This document shows positions 54,275-62,265 of a stretch of 64,000 nucleotides of DNA, piece by piece (within the stretch, counting starts at the first letter, position 1; each line of letters opens with the position of its first letter). The translations under genes and the position numbers were made by a program. The DNA is from Phocaeicola vulgatus ATCC 8482 (GTDB lineage Bacteria; Bacteroidota; Bacteroidia; Bacteroidales; Bacteroidaceae): NCBI RefSeq assembly GCF_000012825.1, contig NC_009614.1, positions 4,464,001 through 4,528,000 on the forward strand, given 5' to 3'. Below the pieces are notes generated by a model that saw only the letters and a program-made list of their open reading frames with translations, made no database searches and was not told the origin of the DNA.

Positions 54275-55777
54275 ATGAAAATGATAAACCAAGATACAAT
54301 CTGTGCCATTGCCACCGCCCAGGGAGGAGCCATCGGAATAATTCGTGTATCTGGCCCAAAAGCGATTGAAATAACGTCACGCATATTTACACCCGCCACA
54401 GGCAAGCCACTGACAGAACGGGCACCATATACTCTTACTTTCGGAAAGATTTGTTCCCCAAAGCGAAAAATTAATAATACACTTTTCCAACAAACAAGTG
54501 AAATTCCGCAAGAAAAAAGTGAAACGTTACAAAAAACTTCGTCAATTACTTCTTCTGCAGAAGAAGTAATTGACGAAGTTTTAATTTCCTTGTTCCGCGC
54601 CCCCCATTCTTATACCGGTGAAGACAGTACGGAAATCATGTGTCACGGTTCATCTTATATCCTGCAGCAAGTTATACAACTCCTGATCTATAATGGATGT
54701 CGTGCCGCTCTACCAGGTGAATACACCCAACGTGCTTTTCTAAACGGAAAAATGGACTTGAGCCAAGCCGAAGCTGTGGCCGATCTGATAGCCTCATCGT
54801 CTGCTTCCACCCATCGCCTAGCCATGAGCCAGATGCGCGGAGGATTCAGTAAAGAACTTTCTAACCTGCGTAACCAATTACTTCATTTCACTTCGTTAAT
54901 GGAATTAGAACTGGATTTCAGTGATCATGAAGAACTAGAATTCGCCAATCGTGACGAACTGAGCAGTCTAGCTACCCATATCGAACAAGTTATTGCCCGG
55001 CTAGCTCATTCTTTCAGTGTAGGAAACGCAATCAAGAATGGCATTCCTGTAGCAATTATCGGAGAAACGAATGCCGGAAAATCTACCTTACTGAATGCGT
55101 TGCTGAATGAAGAAAAAGCCATTGTCAGTGATATCCATGGAACAACCCGTGACGTAATAGAGGATACGATCAATTTACAAGGTGTCACATTCCGATTTAT
55201 TGATACAGCTGGAATCCGTCAAACGAACGATACAATAGAAAATCTAGGGATAGAACGTACTTTCCAAAAGATGGACCAAGCATATGTCATTTTATGGATG
55301 ATAGACTCTACAGATGCCCAAAGGCGGTTCGAAGAATTAAAAGCCGACATTCTTCCACACTGCGAAGGGAAAAAGATGATTATTTTATTTAATAAGTCAG
55401 ATCTGTTACTAGCAACACAAAAAGAAGAGTTGTCAGCCATATTTGCTGACATGAAAGTGGAAAAACTATTTATCTCAGCAAAGAAAAGGGAAAATATAAC
55501 GATCCTGGAAAAGAAGTTAGTACAGGCAGCTGCCTTACCGGAAGTCAACCAAAACGATATTATCATTACAAATGTACGCCATTACGAAGCATTAACACGA
55601 GCATTGGATTCTATTCATAGAGTACAGGAAGGATTGCAATTGGAATTATCAGGAGATTTGGTAAGTGAGGATTTAAGACAATGTATCCACGAACTAAGTG
55701 AGATTGTTGCAGAAGGAGGTATAACCTCGGAAGAAACATTGCAAAATATATTTCAAAACTTTTGCATCGGCAAATAG
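54275..55777 (+). CDS. mnmE: tRNA uridine-5-carboxymethylaminomethyl(34) synthesis GTPase MnmE
   Basis: With MnmG, modifies the wobble uridine of tRNAs. The 500-residue protein has the N-terminal folate-binding domain, a helical domain interrupted by the G domain (P-loop GETNAGKST near 263-271, DTAGIR, NKSD) and the C-terminal FCIGK motif with the catalytic Cys. Compared with ordinary MnmE (about 450-465 residues) it has an insert of about 36 residues at 60-95, between FGKI and EEVIDEVL. That insert carries a 50-bp perfect DNA palindrome. The G and C-terminal parts are intact, so function is likely kept. Confidence 0.95.
   Translation: MKMINQDTICAIATAQGGAIGIIRVSGPKAIEITSRIFTPATGKPLTERAPYTLTFGKICSPKRKINNTLFQQTSEIPQEKSETLQKTSSITSSAEEVIDEVLISLFRAPHSYTGEDSTEIMCHGSSYILQQVIQLLIYNGCRAALPGEYTQRAFLNGKMDLSQAEAVADLIASSSASTHRLAMSQMRGGFSKELSNLRNQLLHFTSLMELELDFSDHEELEFANRDELSSLATHIEQVIARLAHSFSVGNAIKNGIPVAIIGETNAGKSTLLNALLNEEKAIVSDIHGTTRDVIEDTINLQGVTFRFIDTAGIRQTNDTIENLGIERTFQKMDQAYVILWMIDSTDAQRRFEELKADILPHCEGKKMIILFNKSDLLLATQKEELSAIFADMKVEKLFISAKKRENITILEKKLVQAAALPEVNQNDIIITNVRHYEALTRALDSIHRVQEGLQLELSGDLVSEDLRQCIHELSEIVAEGGITSEETLQNIFQNFCIGK
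54533..54582. repeat. Perfect 50-bp palindrome inside mnmE
   Basis: Both 25-base halves (54533-54557 and 54558-54582) are exactly complementary, centred on CTGCAG. The right half encodes the conserved EEVIDEVL of MnmE; the left half is its inverted copy and encodes the end of the insert (KTSSITSSA). No base breaks the symmetry and there is no loop. Confidence 0.95.
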
Positions 55778-55779
55778 CT

Positions 55780-55802
55780 AACTATCTGATTATCAGATAG
55801 TT
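55780..55802 (+). terminator. Short perfect hairpin after mnmE
   Basis: AACTATCTGAT (55780-55790) and ATCAGATAGTT (55792-55802) are separated by one base. It starts 3 bases after the mnmE stop. No T-run follows, so termination is uncertain. Confidence 0.5.
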
Positions 55803-55936
55803 ATACAGTCAAAACCTATAATTTTCTGATAGAAAATGACTTATATAGATGGAAAATAAGCTGTTTTGAGAACCATATTTTCTCTTTTTAGCATATGTTT
55901 TCCTCATTTTTGTCCCCAGTTTGTCCTCTATAGTGG

Positions 55937-55975
55937 CATCGGGGGACAAAATTATGTCCCCCGATGTATTTTTGA
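55937..55975 (+). terminator. GC-rich hairpin with U-run
   Basis: CATCGGGGGACA (55937-55948) pairs with TGTCCCCCGATG (55955-55966), 6-base loop, then TATTTTTG. Strongest terminator candidate after the fRMsr-mnmE operon. Confidence 0.75.
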
Positions 55976-56460
55976 GATTTTCTCTATAAAATCCGTCAAA
56001 ATCATAAATATTTGATGTCTGAATAATATTTTTTTATTTCTCAGCCTCGAATATATTCAAATTTTATAACGCTGATAAACAAATATATACATTAAAAATA
56101 TTCGGGTCAGAAATTACAACAGATGATATTCTATTATAGAAACAAATAATATTCTATTGAAATATTTATTTTTACTTTTACATAAGTCAGATCTACGGTT
56201 CCAAGTTTAAAAAGAGACATTCAGTAAATGTCCCTTAAATGTAATCATTAAAGTTTCAAACTCAACTGGAGTTAATCCGGAGTTAATCCGGTGCTGCAAG
56301 CACCGGTCTCTATGGGTGTGAAGAATATTGCAACAAGCTTTTTATACTTCAAAGATATTCCAAAGATAGCTTTAATCAACTATTAGATATAAACTCTAAT
56401 AAGATATGGCTTAGATGTTCTTATAAGCATATATCACCAATCTTAAGATAATACTATCAA
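55976..56460. other. AT-rich gene-free region with small repeats
   Basis: No supported gene. Contains two tandem 11-bp copies of GGAGTTAATCC (56268-56289) running into a hairpin CCGGTGCT/AGCACCGG (56288-56306). Base composition drops here, marking the start of the accessory segment. Confidence 0.5.
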
Positions 56461-56461
56461 A

Positions 56462-56543
56462 TAAAAAAGCCCTCTTTTAAAAGAGGGCATAGGATATCAA
56501 GTACACCTGAAGAAGAAGGTTTATAAGGAATACTCTCTTTACC
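56462..56543 (-). ncRNA. Candidate small RNA ending in a strong terminator
   Basis: On the minus strand a near-consensus -7 element (TATCTTCG, about 56551) is followed by about 80 nt and the palindrome GCCCTCTTTTAAAAGAGGGC (56469-56488) with TTTTTT after it. No ORF of note lies between. The promoter has one mismatch, so this is a tentative call; the hairpin could instead terminate read-through of the 57713 operon. Confidence 0.35.
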
Positions 56544-56890
56544 CTACATAACGAAGATACTAATTTTATATAAATAAAACTATTGCTGTCCAATAAAACT
56601 TTTCGATTACCTTATAGCTTATTGATATATACACAATTATAAAGCAATCTCAATTTAGAGAAAGGACTTGTACATAAAAACAATATTTATAATCATCCCA
56701 TCAAATATATTTATCAGACACTAATAATAAAACAAGTCCCGAGGAATTTGCATAACATCTTTAACCTCACAGCCATTATGCATCATTAGATACTATATTT
56801 TATGCAGCTATTTAAGAAATTAATAGTCCGAGCAAAATTAGGTATTCCCCAATATGCTACAATTCTGAATATTTTTTTATTATAATATAC
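56544..56890. other. AT-rich gene-free region
   Basis: About 350 bases before the end of the 56891 gene. Many stops on all frames; no structure noticed. Confidence 0.4.
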
Positions 56891-57148
56891 CTAAATATGT
56901 TTTCTCTTTTCAAACATATTGATATTGACTGCGTCTATCAGCTGAAAACATCTTCTATATTCCTCCCGGTTCTTCATGTATATCTCCTGGCTTTCCTCCG
57001 CTGCCTTTATCAGTCTCAGATTATCACGCTCAAACAGGAACTTGTCCCACTCTCCATATTCAAAATATGTATCCGGTATGTATTCAGTGAGTGAATTCTT
57101 CAGTTCAAAACCTTTCCTGGATTTGAACATATCTTCTATAATCCACAT
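56891..57148 (-). CDS. Hypothetical protein, 85 residues
   Basis: Small charged, helical protein starting MWIIEDMFKSRKG, no membrane segment. The ATG at 57148 follows the stop of the 192-residue gene by one base (TAAGATG), so the two are translationally coupled. No family recognised. In an accessory region next to antitoxin-domain proteins a toxin-immunity or defence role is possible but only by position. Confidence 0.5.
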   Translation of the reverse strand: MWIIEDMFKSRKGFELKNSLTEYIPDTYFEYGEWDKFLFERDNLRLIKAAEESQEIYMKNREEYRRCFQLIDAVNINMFEKRKHI

Positions 57149-57149
57149 C

Positions 57150-57713
57150 TTAAAAAAATTCAAAATATTCAACAAACTGATTCATCTTCATCTCCTGTCT
57201 TGATATGAATGTTTTCACGAAACCACCTTCTTCTCCAATCCAGTCACCTAACAGCATTCCGTCATAGCAGTAACCTCTTACATTCTCCTCTTTTTCTTTG
57301 CTGTAAAAACAATAGTTACTGTTGAACAGGAAGAACACCTTCATTATTTCCCGATTTGTAACCGGACGGCTGTCCTTATGTATTTTAAAGAACCTTTCTT
57401 TGTATCTGTCAAAAAAATGCCCAGTAAAAATAAGAACCACGTCGTTTGTTACTGCACCTACCAATAATTGTCCTTTATACTTGAATAACATTGTGAATGT
57501 GGGATTCAAAATACCAACCTCTTTTTTCGACTCTGCATAAAAAGAAATGTACCATTCGTTGAATCTTCGTGTCTTGATATTCGCTTCCCACAACCACGGG
57601 AACATTGTCCTTTTTTGAGCTGTTTTCCTGAATTTCCGTACGTAGTTCTTCCATCGTCCTTTTACTTCACTAAAATCTGTCTTGATTTCTCTTATAAGCT
57701 CCTCCAGTGTCAT
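57150..57713 (-). CDS. Hypothetical protein, about 187 residues
   Basis: Soluble mixed protein beginning MTLEELIREIKTDFSEVKG. It contains TFTMLFKYKGQLLVGAV and FTGHFFDRYKERFFKIH, a His/Arg-rich patch that reminds me of HxxxRxxER segments in small nuclease-like or toxin proteins, but no family can be named. A -7 element TAGATTTG ends 1 base before an ATG at 57728, so that start would lie inside the transcription start; the ATG at 57713 is the better choice. First gene of a two-gene unit. Confidence 0.6.
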   Translation of the reverse strand: MTLEELIREIKTDFSEVKGRWKNYVRKFRKTAQKRTMFPWLWEANIKTRRFNEWYISFYAESKKEVGILNPTFTMLFKYKGQLLVGAVTNDVVLIFTGHFFDRYKERFFKIHKDSRPVTNREIMKVFFLFNSNYCFYSKEKEENVRGYCYDGMLLGDWIGEEGGFVKTFISRQEMKMNQFVEYFEFF

Positions 57714-57728
57714 TGTGTCAAGTACCAT

Positions 57729-58065
57729 ACAAATCTAATCTTTATTCGGTAAAATATCAAGTCATAATTCTATTTGAATACGATTTGTTATTTCCGGTAG
57801 GTTGAATAGTAAAATAATTATTTATCACGCAGAAAGATCAGATACGGGAGAAAGAGGACAAAACACTGATTTTCCTCGTTTTTGCAAAATTAATATTTTA
57901 TTGAAAACACGATATTATAAGAATTAGAATATTTCTTATCCGAACTTCACAGAAAGAAACTACCGGCAGGAAGTACGACAAGTTAAAACAGGAAGGATAG
58001 ACTTATTAGGAGGTATTACAATCATAAAAACTATAACCAAAGATTATTGTTTTTAAATAAATGAT
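57729..58065. other. AT-rich intergenic region before the first Panacea gene
   Basis: About 340 bases between divergent genes. Holds the TAGATTTG element of the minus unit at its left end and TATATTTG of the plus gene at its right end; otherwise nothing identified. Confidence 0.5.
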
Positions 58066-58073
58066 TATATTTG
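58066..58073 (+). promoter_or_regulatory. -7 promoter element of the first Panacea gene (TATATTTG)
   Basis: TATATTTGGG fits TAnnTTTG, 29 bases before the ATG at 58103. Confidence 0.5.
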
Positions 58074-58102
58074 GGAGTATACATCGGTTATAATAGATAA
58101 AA

Positions 58103-58660
58103 ATGAAAACTTTTATACAGATTACAAAAATAAAGACAGTATTACTCTATATTATGCAGAGTTTCCCCAAAGGAGTTGAATGTGCAAAGCTTTTTAGAAT
58201 TCTTTATTTTGCACAACAGGATTATCTTGTCAAATATGGAAAGGTACTTATAGAAGACTCTTTTATGGCATTGAAGTATGGTCCGGCGCCGACTTATATT
58301 TATAGGGTCCTACAGGCTGTAAAAGAAAAGCCAACAGAAGAAAGCTTTAATGATTTCCTTGCCGGAATAGAAGTGCATGAACAGAAAATTTATGCTTCTG
58401 CCAAACCTGATATGAACTACATTTCAGGCTCAGACAAGCGTTGTCTGGATGCTGCCATTACCAAATATAAGGATACAGATCCTTATGACCTGTCAGACCT
58501 GTCACACGACTTGGCATGGAAAGAAGCAAGGGCACGTATTAAGGATAATCCTCAAAAGAATCTGATTACCATCATAGATATTGCAAGGGCCGGGAAAGCT
58601 AATAAGGAAATGATAGATTATATCCGCGAAAAACAAATTGTAAGAAACGCTTTATCTTAA
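58103..58660 (+). CDS. Panacea (SocA-like) antitoxin-domain protein 1
   Basis: Protein of 185 residues with the Panacea domain (PF13274): CAKLFRILYFAQQDYLVKYG and SFMALKYGPAPTYIYRVLQA at about 27-70, then LSHDLAWKEARARI near 130. Panacea domains neutralise many unrelated toxins in two-gene toxin-antitoxin units, and SocA is a ClpXP adaptor. No intact toxin gene follows; only a 39-codon coding remnant overlaps the stop. It may be an orphan antitoxin or regulate the nearby genes. Confidence 0.85.
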   Translation: MKTFIQITKIKTVLLYIMQSFPKGVECAKLFRILYFAQQDYLVKYGKVLIEDSFMALKYGPAPTYIYRVLQAVKEKPTEESFNDFLAGIEVHEQKIYASAKPDMNYISGSDKRCLDAAITKYKDTDPYDLSDLSHDLAWKEARARIKDNPQKNLITIIDIARAGKANKEMIDYIREKQIVRNALS

Positions 58661-58774
58661 AATTACCGGTACGCTTGAAAAACTGAAGGCCACAATTGCT
58701 GAAGTCGAATTAGTAGATATTCCATCATTTATCGGTTTCACTAAGGAAGGAGTCACATCTATGGATTGCTTATA
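58656..58774 (+). pseudogene. Coding remnant overlapping the first Panacea gene
   Basis: In the +1 frame relative to the Panacea gene, 39 codons without a start read LKITGTLEKLKATIAEVELV then DIPSFIGFTKEGVTSMDCL and stop. The sense composition and regular amphipathic start look like the end of a lost gene. It is in the position where a toxin partner would be expected. No family recognised. Confidence 0.35.
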
Positions 58775-58907
58775 GTAAGATAGAGCCAGTCTTTTTCTCT
58801 ACGAATAATGAATTTTCACCAAAATTTAACAACTAACTTCCACTTGCCAATAACAATTCGTTATCTCATTTAAATCGTACCATACGCCCCTAGAAACAGG
58901 CACACCT

Positions 58908-59498
58908 TCAAACATAAAATTCTACATTTAAAAGATTTGCAGTCTGCCGTATATTCAAGCTCTCGCAATACACCTCTGCCGAACTATCGGACATTACCTC
59001 TGCAAAGTTAATCTGCAGGTCGGAGTTATTGCATTCCTGCCTGTTGAATGTTTCCAGTAACCCGGTACGGACAGCTGCCCGATACCACAGGCTATCCTTC
59101 TTACAGGTTTCTAAAAACAGATCTGATGCTGTCATATTACCATATCTGACCAGAACATAGTCCATTATCTCTATTTCACACTTAGAGAACTCACTGTCAT
59201 CAAAATCGGCTATAGCCTCAATAAAAATTCCACCGTCCCTGAACTCTGTCCTGACAAAGCCTTTCAAAATATAGGGTACGTCTGAAAGGTCAATAAAGAC
59301 ATCCTTTGCCACAGGACCTGCCTGCCACACCTCATATGGCATGCCGATGAATGGAACATGATATTTCAGAGCCATATGTTCCTCCATCAGATACAGAAGT
59401 TTCAATAGTTTGTTCCTACAAAGACCTGATGTATGATATGCTATATACACTATAGCATTACCCAGTTTCCGTTTTGTAGATTCAGAGAATTTAAACAT
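58908..59498 (-). CDS. Panacea (SocA-like) antitoxin-domain protein 2
   Basis: Protein of 196 residues; start at ATG 59498 (MFKFSESTKRK). The Panacea core is KLLKLLYLMEEHMALKYHVP followed by GMPYEVWQAGPVAKDVFIDL at about 32-75, and the late segment ASDLFLETCKKDSLWYRA. It is not a copy of the first protein; the two differ along most of their length. A TAAATTTG promoter element lies about 30 bases upstream. The gene is divergent from the AAA ATPase gene at 59687 and convergent with Panacea 1. Confidence 0.82.
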   Translation of the reverse strand: MFKFSESTKRKLGNAIVYIAYHTSGLCRNKLLKLLYLMEEHMALKYHVPFIGMPYEVWQAGPVAKDVFIDLSDVPYILKGFVRTEFRDGGIFIEAIADFDDSEFSKCEIEIMDYVLVRYGNMTASDLFLETCKKDSLWYRAAVRTGLLETFNRQECNNSDLQINFAEVMSDSSAEVYCESLNIRQTANLLNVEFYV

Positions 59499-59653
59499 AA
59501 TCAATATATTTCGGTTACAAATTTAAACATTACCCACTAAAATACAAGAAAACAGGTAATGTCTTATAATGATTGCAGCCGTGTAAAACAACAGACAAAG
59601 CATTTAGCAAGATAAAAATACAATATAAGCATCTGTTAACCATTAATTAGCGT

Positions 59654-59661
59654 TATATTTG
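59654..59661 (+). promoter_or_regulatory. -7 promoter element of the ATPase gene (TATATTTG)
   Basis: TATATTTGTC fits TAnnTTTG, 25 bases before the ATG at 59687; divergent from the Panacea 2 promoter. Confidence 0.5.
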
Positions 59662-59686
59662 TCAGATAGAAAAGAACAAGATTATC

Positions 59687-60856
59687 ATGAAAGAATCTAT
59701 AATCATAAAGAATTTTGGTCCATTGAAAGAAGTGGAAATAGATGATATCAAGCCATTGACCGTATTCATAGGCAAGTCAGCCGGTGGTAAGAGTATAATT
59801 ATGAAAGTAATAGTACTTATGCGTTACATCTACAAAATGGTAAATATCCGTTCGTATTTGAAAAATGCGAAAATCACCCGTTCTCCATTCAAGCTCCGTT
59901 TCAACTCACTGCTACATGATGGACTGAAGGGAATGATAACAGCACAGACCGAAATATATTACACCGTGGAAATTAATGGGAACAAATATACCCTGAAATA
60001 TACCAACAGAGGTCTGCAGTCTGACATTAACATACCGGACAAGGACTTGATATTCTTCAAAGAAGCTTATGTTTCCGGAATGAGAAGCCTGATTCCTATA
60101 TGGGCATCCAAAGCAGTCTCAGTAAAGGGAGAAAACCTGGGCTTCTTCTTTCACGAAACCTTCAATGACTTCAATGATGCTACGGATGTCATTAAAGAAC
60201 AGAAGCTGGAGTATCTGAATCTGAAAATGAAAGTCCGTAAATCAGGCAACAGACCTAAACTATTTACCATTGAATCTTTGCAGAATGATGCTGTACCGAT
60301 AGAACTGAGATACGCATCTTCCGGTATCCAGACATCAGCTCCATTGGTTGCAATTGTTCATTACTTCGCCCAAGAGTTCTCATTCAAGGACGCTTTCCAA
60401 CGTTCTGTATTGAACTATCTGTACAAACAGGACCTGCTTACAAAATTCACTCCGGGAATCAACCGGAACAAATTGGGAAAGTATGTCCATATCCATATAG
60501 AAGAAGTCGAACTTAGTCTTGCTCCGGAAGATCAAAGAGCCTTTATGAGCAACCTAGTAGAAGAGGTATTCCATAAAAACAAAAAAGACCGCAAACTAGG
60601 ACTGATGGTATCGACCCACAGCCCTTATATAGTCAATCATCTGAATGTACTGCTGCGTGCCGGATATTTTGAAAAGGCAAGGGAAAACTACCCTTTCCTG
60701 GAGAAGGACGACATTGCCGTATATCGTGTAAATGAAGGAAAAATCATTTCACTGATGGCTACAGACAACGATACGGGAGAATATGTAATCAACGCACTTG
60801 ATATGTCCGATACTATGGAGAGGATATTCGAGGAATATGAGAGTATGGAGGAATAA
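59687..60856 (+). CDS. AAA family ATPase (ABC-like, OLD/AAA_21 type)
   Basis: Protein of 389 residues: IIIKNFGPLKEVEI start and Walker A GKSAGGKS at 29-36; the signature region is near ASSGIQTSAPLVAIV; Walker B is HIHIEEVELSLAPEDQ near 272-285; and STHSPYIVNHLNV near 309. This is the architecture of OLD-like and AAA_21 ATPases, many of which act in phage defence with a second effector. No Toprim nuclease domain is attached and no effector gene follows. Its divergent neighbour is Panacea 2, suggesting a functional unit, which is inference. Confidence 0.85.
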   Translation: MKESIIIKNFGPLKEVEIDDIKPLTVFIGKSAGGKSIIMKVIVLMRYIYKMVNIRSYLKNAKITRSPFKLRFNSLLHDGLKGMITAQTEIYYTVEINGNKYTLKYTNRGLQSDINIPDKDLIFFKEAYVSGMRSLIPIWASKAVSVKGENLGFFFHETFNDFNDATDVIKEQKLEYLNLKMKVRKSGNRPKLFTIESLQNDAVPIELRYASSGIQTSAPLVAIVHYFAQEFSFKDAFQRSVLNYLYKQDLLTKFTPGINRNKLGKYVHIHIEEVELSLAPEDQRAFMSNLVEEVFHKNKKDRKLGLMVSTHSPYIVNHLNVLLRAGYFEKARENYPFLEKDDIAVYRVNEGKIISLMATDNDTGEYVINALDMSDTMERIFEEYESMEE

Positions 60857-61107
60857 GGGATTAACAGCACACTGATTGACTTTCTTTAAAAAAGTGCAAT
60901 CCTCACTTTAAGTCCGGATATTATAAATCAGCTCAGCAGAAAGAAGTCTCATATAAAGAAATCAGCAAAAAACAGGTGTTAGCAAAGACTCGGATTCAAC
61001 GTTAGTTTGCATACTTTGCTTTATCATATGAAACTTAATAAGGATACGTTATAGAAGATATTCCAATAAAATCCAGCCAAGTCCAACAAACCGATATCAG
61101 AAGAAAG
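60857..61107. other. Gene-free region after the ATPase
   Basis: About 250 bases, no supported ORF. It leads into the IS-like hairpin. Confidence 0.4.
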
Positions 61108-61150
61108 AGAGGTGGCTGTCTCAAAATAAATTTGAGATGGCCTCTTTTTT
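61108..61150 (+). repeat. IS-end-like hairpin (TCTCAAA/TTTGAGA) with U-run
   Basis: AGAGG..TCTCAAA (61108-61125) pairs with TTTGAGA..CCTCT (61131-61145), then TTTTTT. GAGGxxTGTCTCAAA is, from memory, like the terminal repeats of several Bacteroides insertion sequences. It could be the end of a lost element. Confidence 0.4.
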
Positions 61151-61380
61151 CTTTTTAACACTTTCCATTTGAAACTTGTTACAACCAGTTTTAAAGGGTA
61201 AATTTGGCTCAAATATCGTTCCTGTCCCTAAATTTTGCGACCAAATGGCAATGGGAAAATGACATATATGGCATCTCATGCAAAAACTGCAAAAGTGATA
61301 AATATGCGCCCGTTGACATGTTGGACACCTCATGAAAATTCCTGCAAATACCTGAAAATTGCTGCAAAGGAAATTTGAGA
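61151..61380 (-). mobile_element. Possible IS remnant
   Basis: Sequence between the IS-like hairpin and the patatin remnant codes for no complete protein. Short open stretches on the minus strand (for example one with MSTGAYLSLLQFLHEMPYMS) show low-quality coding. The last 20 or so residues of the patatin reading (ISFAAIFRYLQEFS) look foreign and may be encoded by this insert. Identity not established. Confidence 0.3.
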
Positions 61381-61992
61381 AATAAGTTCCATATCACGTA
61401 TTAATTTCTCTCCCTCCATTCTACACTCGTCATAAAGTTCTTTTAGCAAATGATAGTTTGTTGTAGTTCTTGTCACTCTCATGTCGCCTTTATGACGAAT
61501 AACATAAACATATCCTTTGTTTTCCAGTTCATCGATATAATCCAATATTTCATTATAGCCGATATAACGCATCACCAGCTGGTGTCTCAGTTTGGGGTAC
61601 TTATGTAGAAGGAACTTCGGCAAATAGAATTTCTTGTTTGGCTTCCTGTATTCTTTGGGCTTTGTAAGAATTACCACATTGTTTAAAAAGCCATCTTCCC
61701 TAGCACGACATACTGGTATAGAATCGCATACACCTCCATCCAACATAGGGATACCGTCTATATATTTTTCAGGACATAAAATGGTGAGTGAACAGGATGC
61801 CTGACATATATCCAATAGGCGTTCTTTATTTGTCCGTTCTTCAAAACACTCAGATTCACCGGTAATACATACTGGTTACTATAACAAATCTGTCTTTAGA
61901 ATTCTTGATTGCTTCAAAATCCAAAGGCATATATTTCTCAGGATAATCTTTTATGAGATATTGAAGATTTATATAACCTTTATAATTTCATA
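61330..61992 (-). pseudogene. Patatin-like phospholipase, decayed
   Basis: Remains of a patatin-type acyl hydrolase. The readable part from about 61815 to 61330 carries the catalytic Asp of the DGG motif (PMLDGGVCDSIPVCRA), then VVILTKPKEYRKPNKKFY and helices. Upstream, the parts NYKGYINLQYLIKDYPEKY (near 61960) and CITGESECFEERTNKERLLD (near 61840) are in other frames, so at least two frameshifts are present. The GXSXG nucleophile half is missing. Intact members resemble RssA; here function is lost. Confidence 0.75.
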
Positions 61993-62113
61993 GAGTATCC
62001 TCATATTGGCTTTTTCATTGCCTTTTCTGTCTTTCATTTTTTCAAGCCATCTTCCTAAAACGCCTATCTGCCAATAACTTTGCTACATTTTTCTGTTTAT
62101 CACTTTTTATTCG

Positions 62114-62121
62114 TACTTTTG
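62114..62121 (+). promoter_or_regulatory. -7 promoter-like element (TACTTTTG), possible abi promoter
   Basis: TACTTTTGTATT on the plus strand. A transcript from here would start near 62128 and give abi a leader of about 138 nt that is antisense to the whole small RNA at 62152-62228. The -33 element is weak. Confidence 0.4.
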
Positions 62122-62151
62122 TATTATAAAACAAAAGGATGGCCACAAACG

Positions 62152-62228
62152 AAAAAACCCGTTCTTGATGAACGGGTATATCCTTAACTTGGTTACGTGT
62201 TTTGACAACAGAGGCTTTACCAAGCATT
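62152..62228 (-). ncRNA. Divergent small RNA upstream of abi
   Basis: About 77 nt on the minus strand from a perfect promoter (62235-62265) to a terminator. First hairpin: CTTGGT pairs with ACCAAG (62219-62224 with 62188-62193). Second: ACCCGTTC/GAACGGGT around ATCAA (62157-62177), then TTTTTT. A 61-codon open stretch on this strand is a by-product: it runs through the terminator hairpin. The RNA lies exactly in the gap between the promoter and the terminator, with no protein start signal. Confidence 0.6.
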
Positions 62229-62234
62229 ACGATA

Positions 62235-62265
62235 CAAAGGTACGACTTTTATTTGAATATGCAAA
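62235..62265 (-). promoter_or_regulatory. Promoter of the small RNA (TTTG-N19-TACCTTTG)
   Basis: Minus strand: TTTG at 62265-62262, 19 bases, TACCTTTG at 62242-62235: a perfect consensus. The -33 element abuts the abi ATG at 62266, so RNA polymerase binding here and abi expression may exclude each other. Confidence 0.75.

Noticed and set aside
61121..61397. Two short Cys/His-rich minus-strand ORFs
   Set aside because: Overlapping frames in an IS-like remnant; no start signals and no recognisable zinc protein pattern.
62042..62227. 61-codon minus-strand ORF upstream of abi
   Set aside because: It passes through the strong terminator hairpin and starts right after the promoter; the small RNA explains the conservation-like features.
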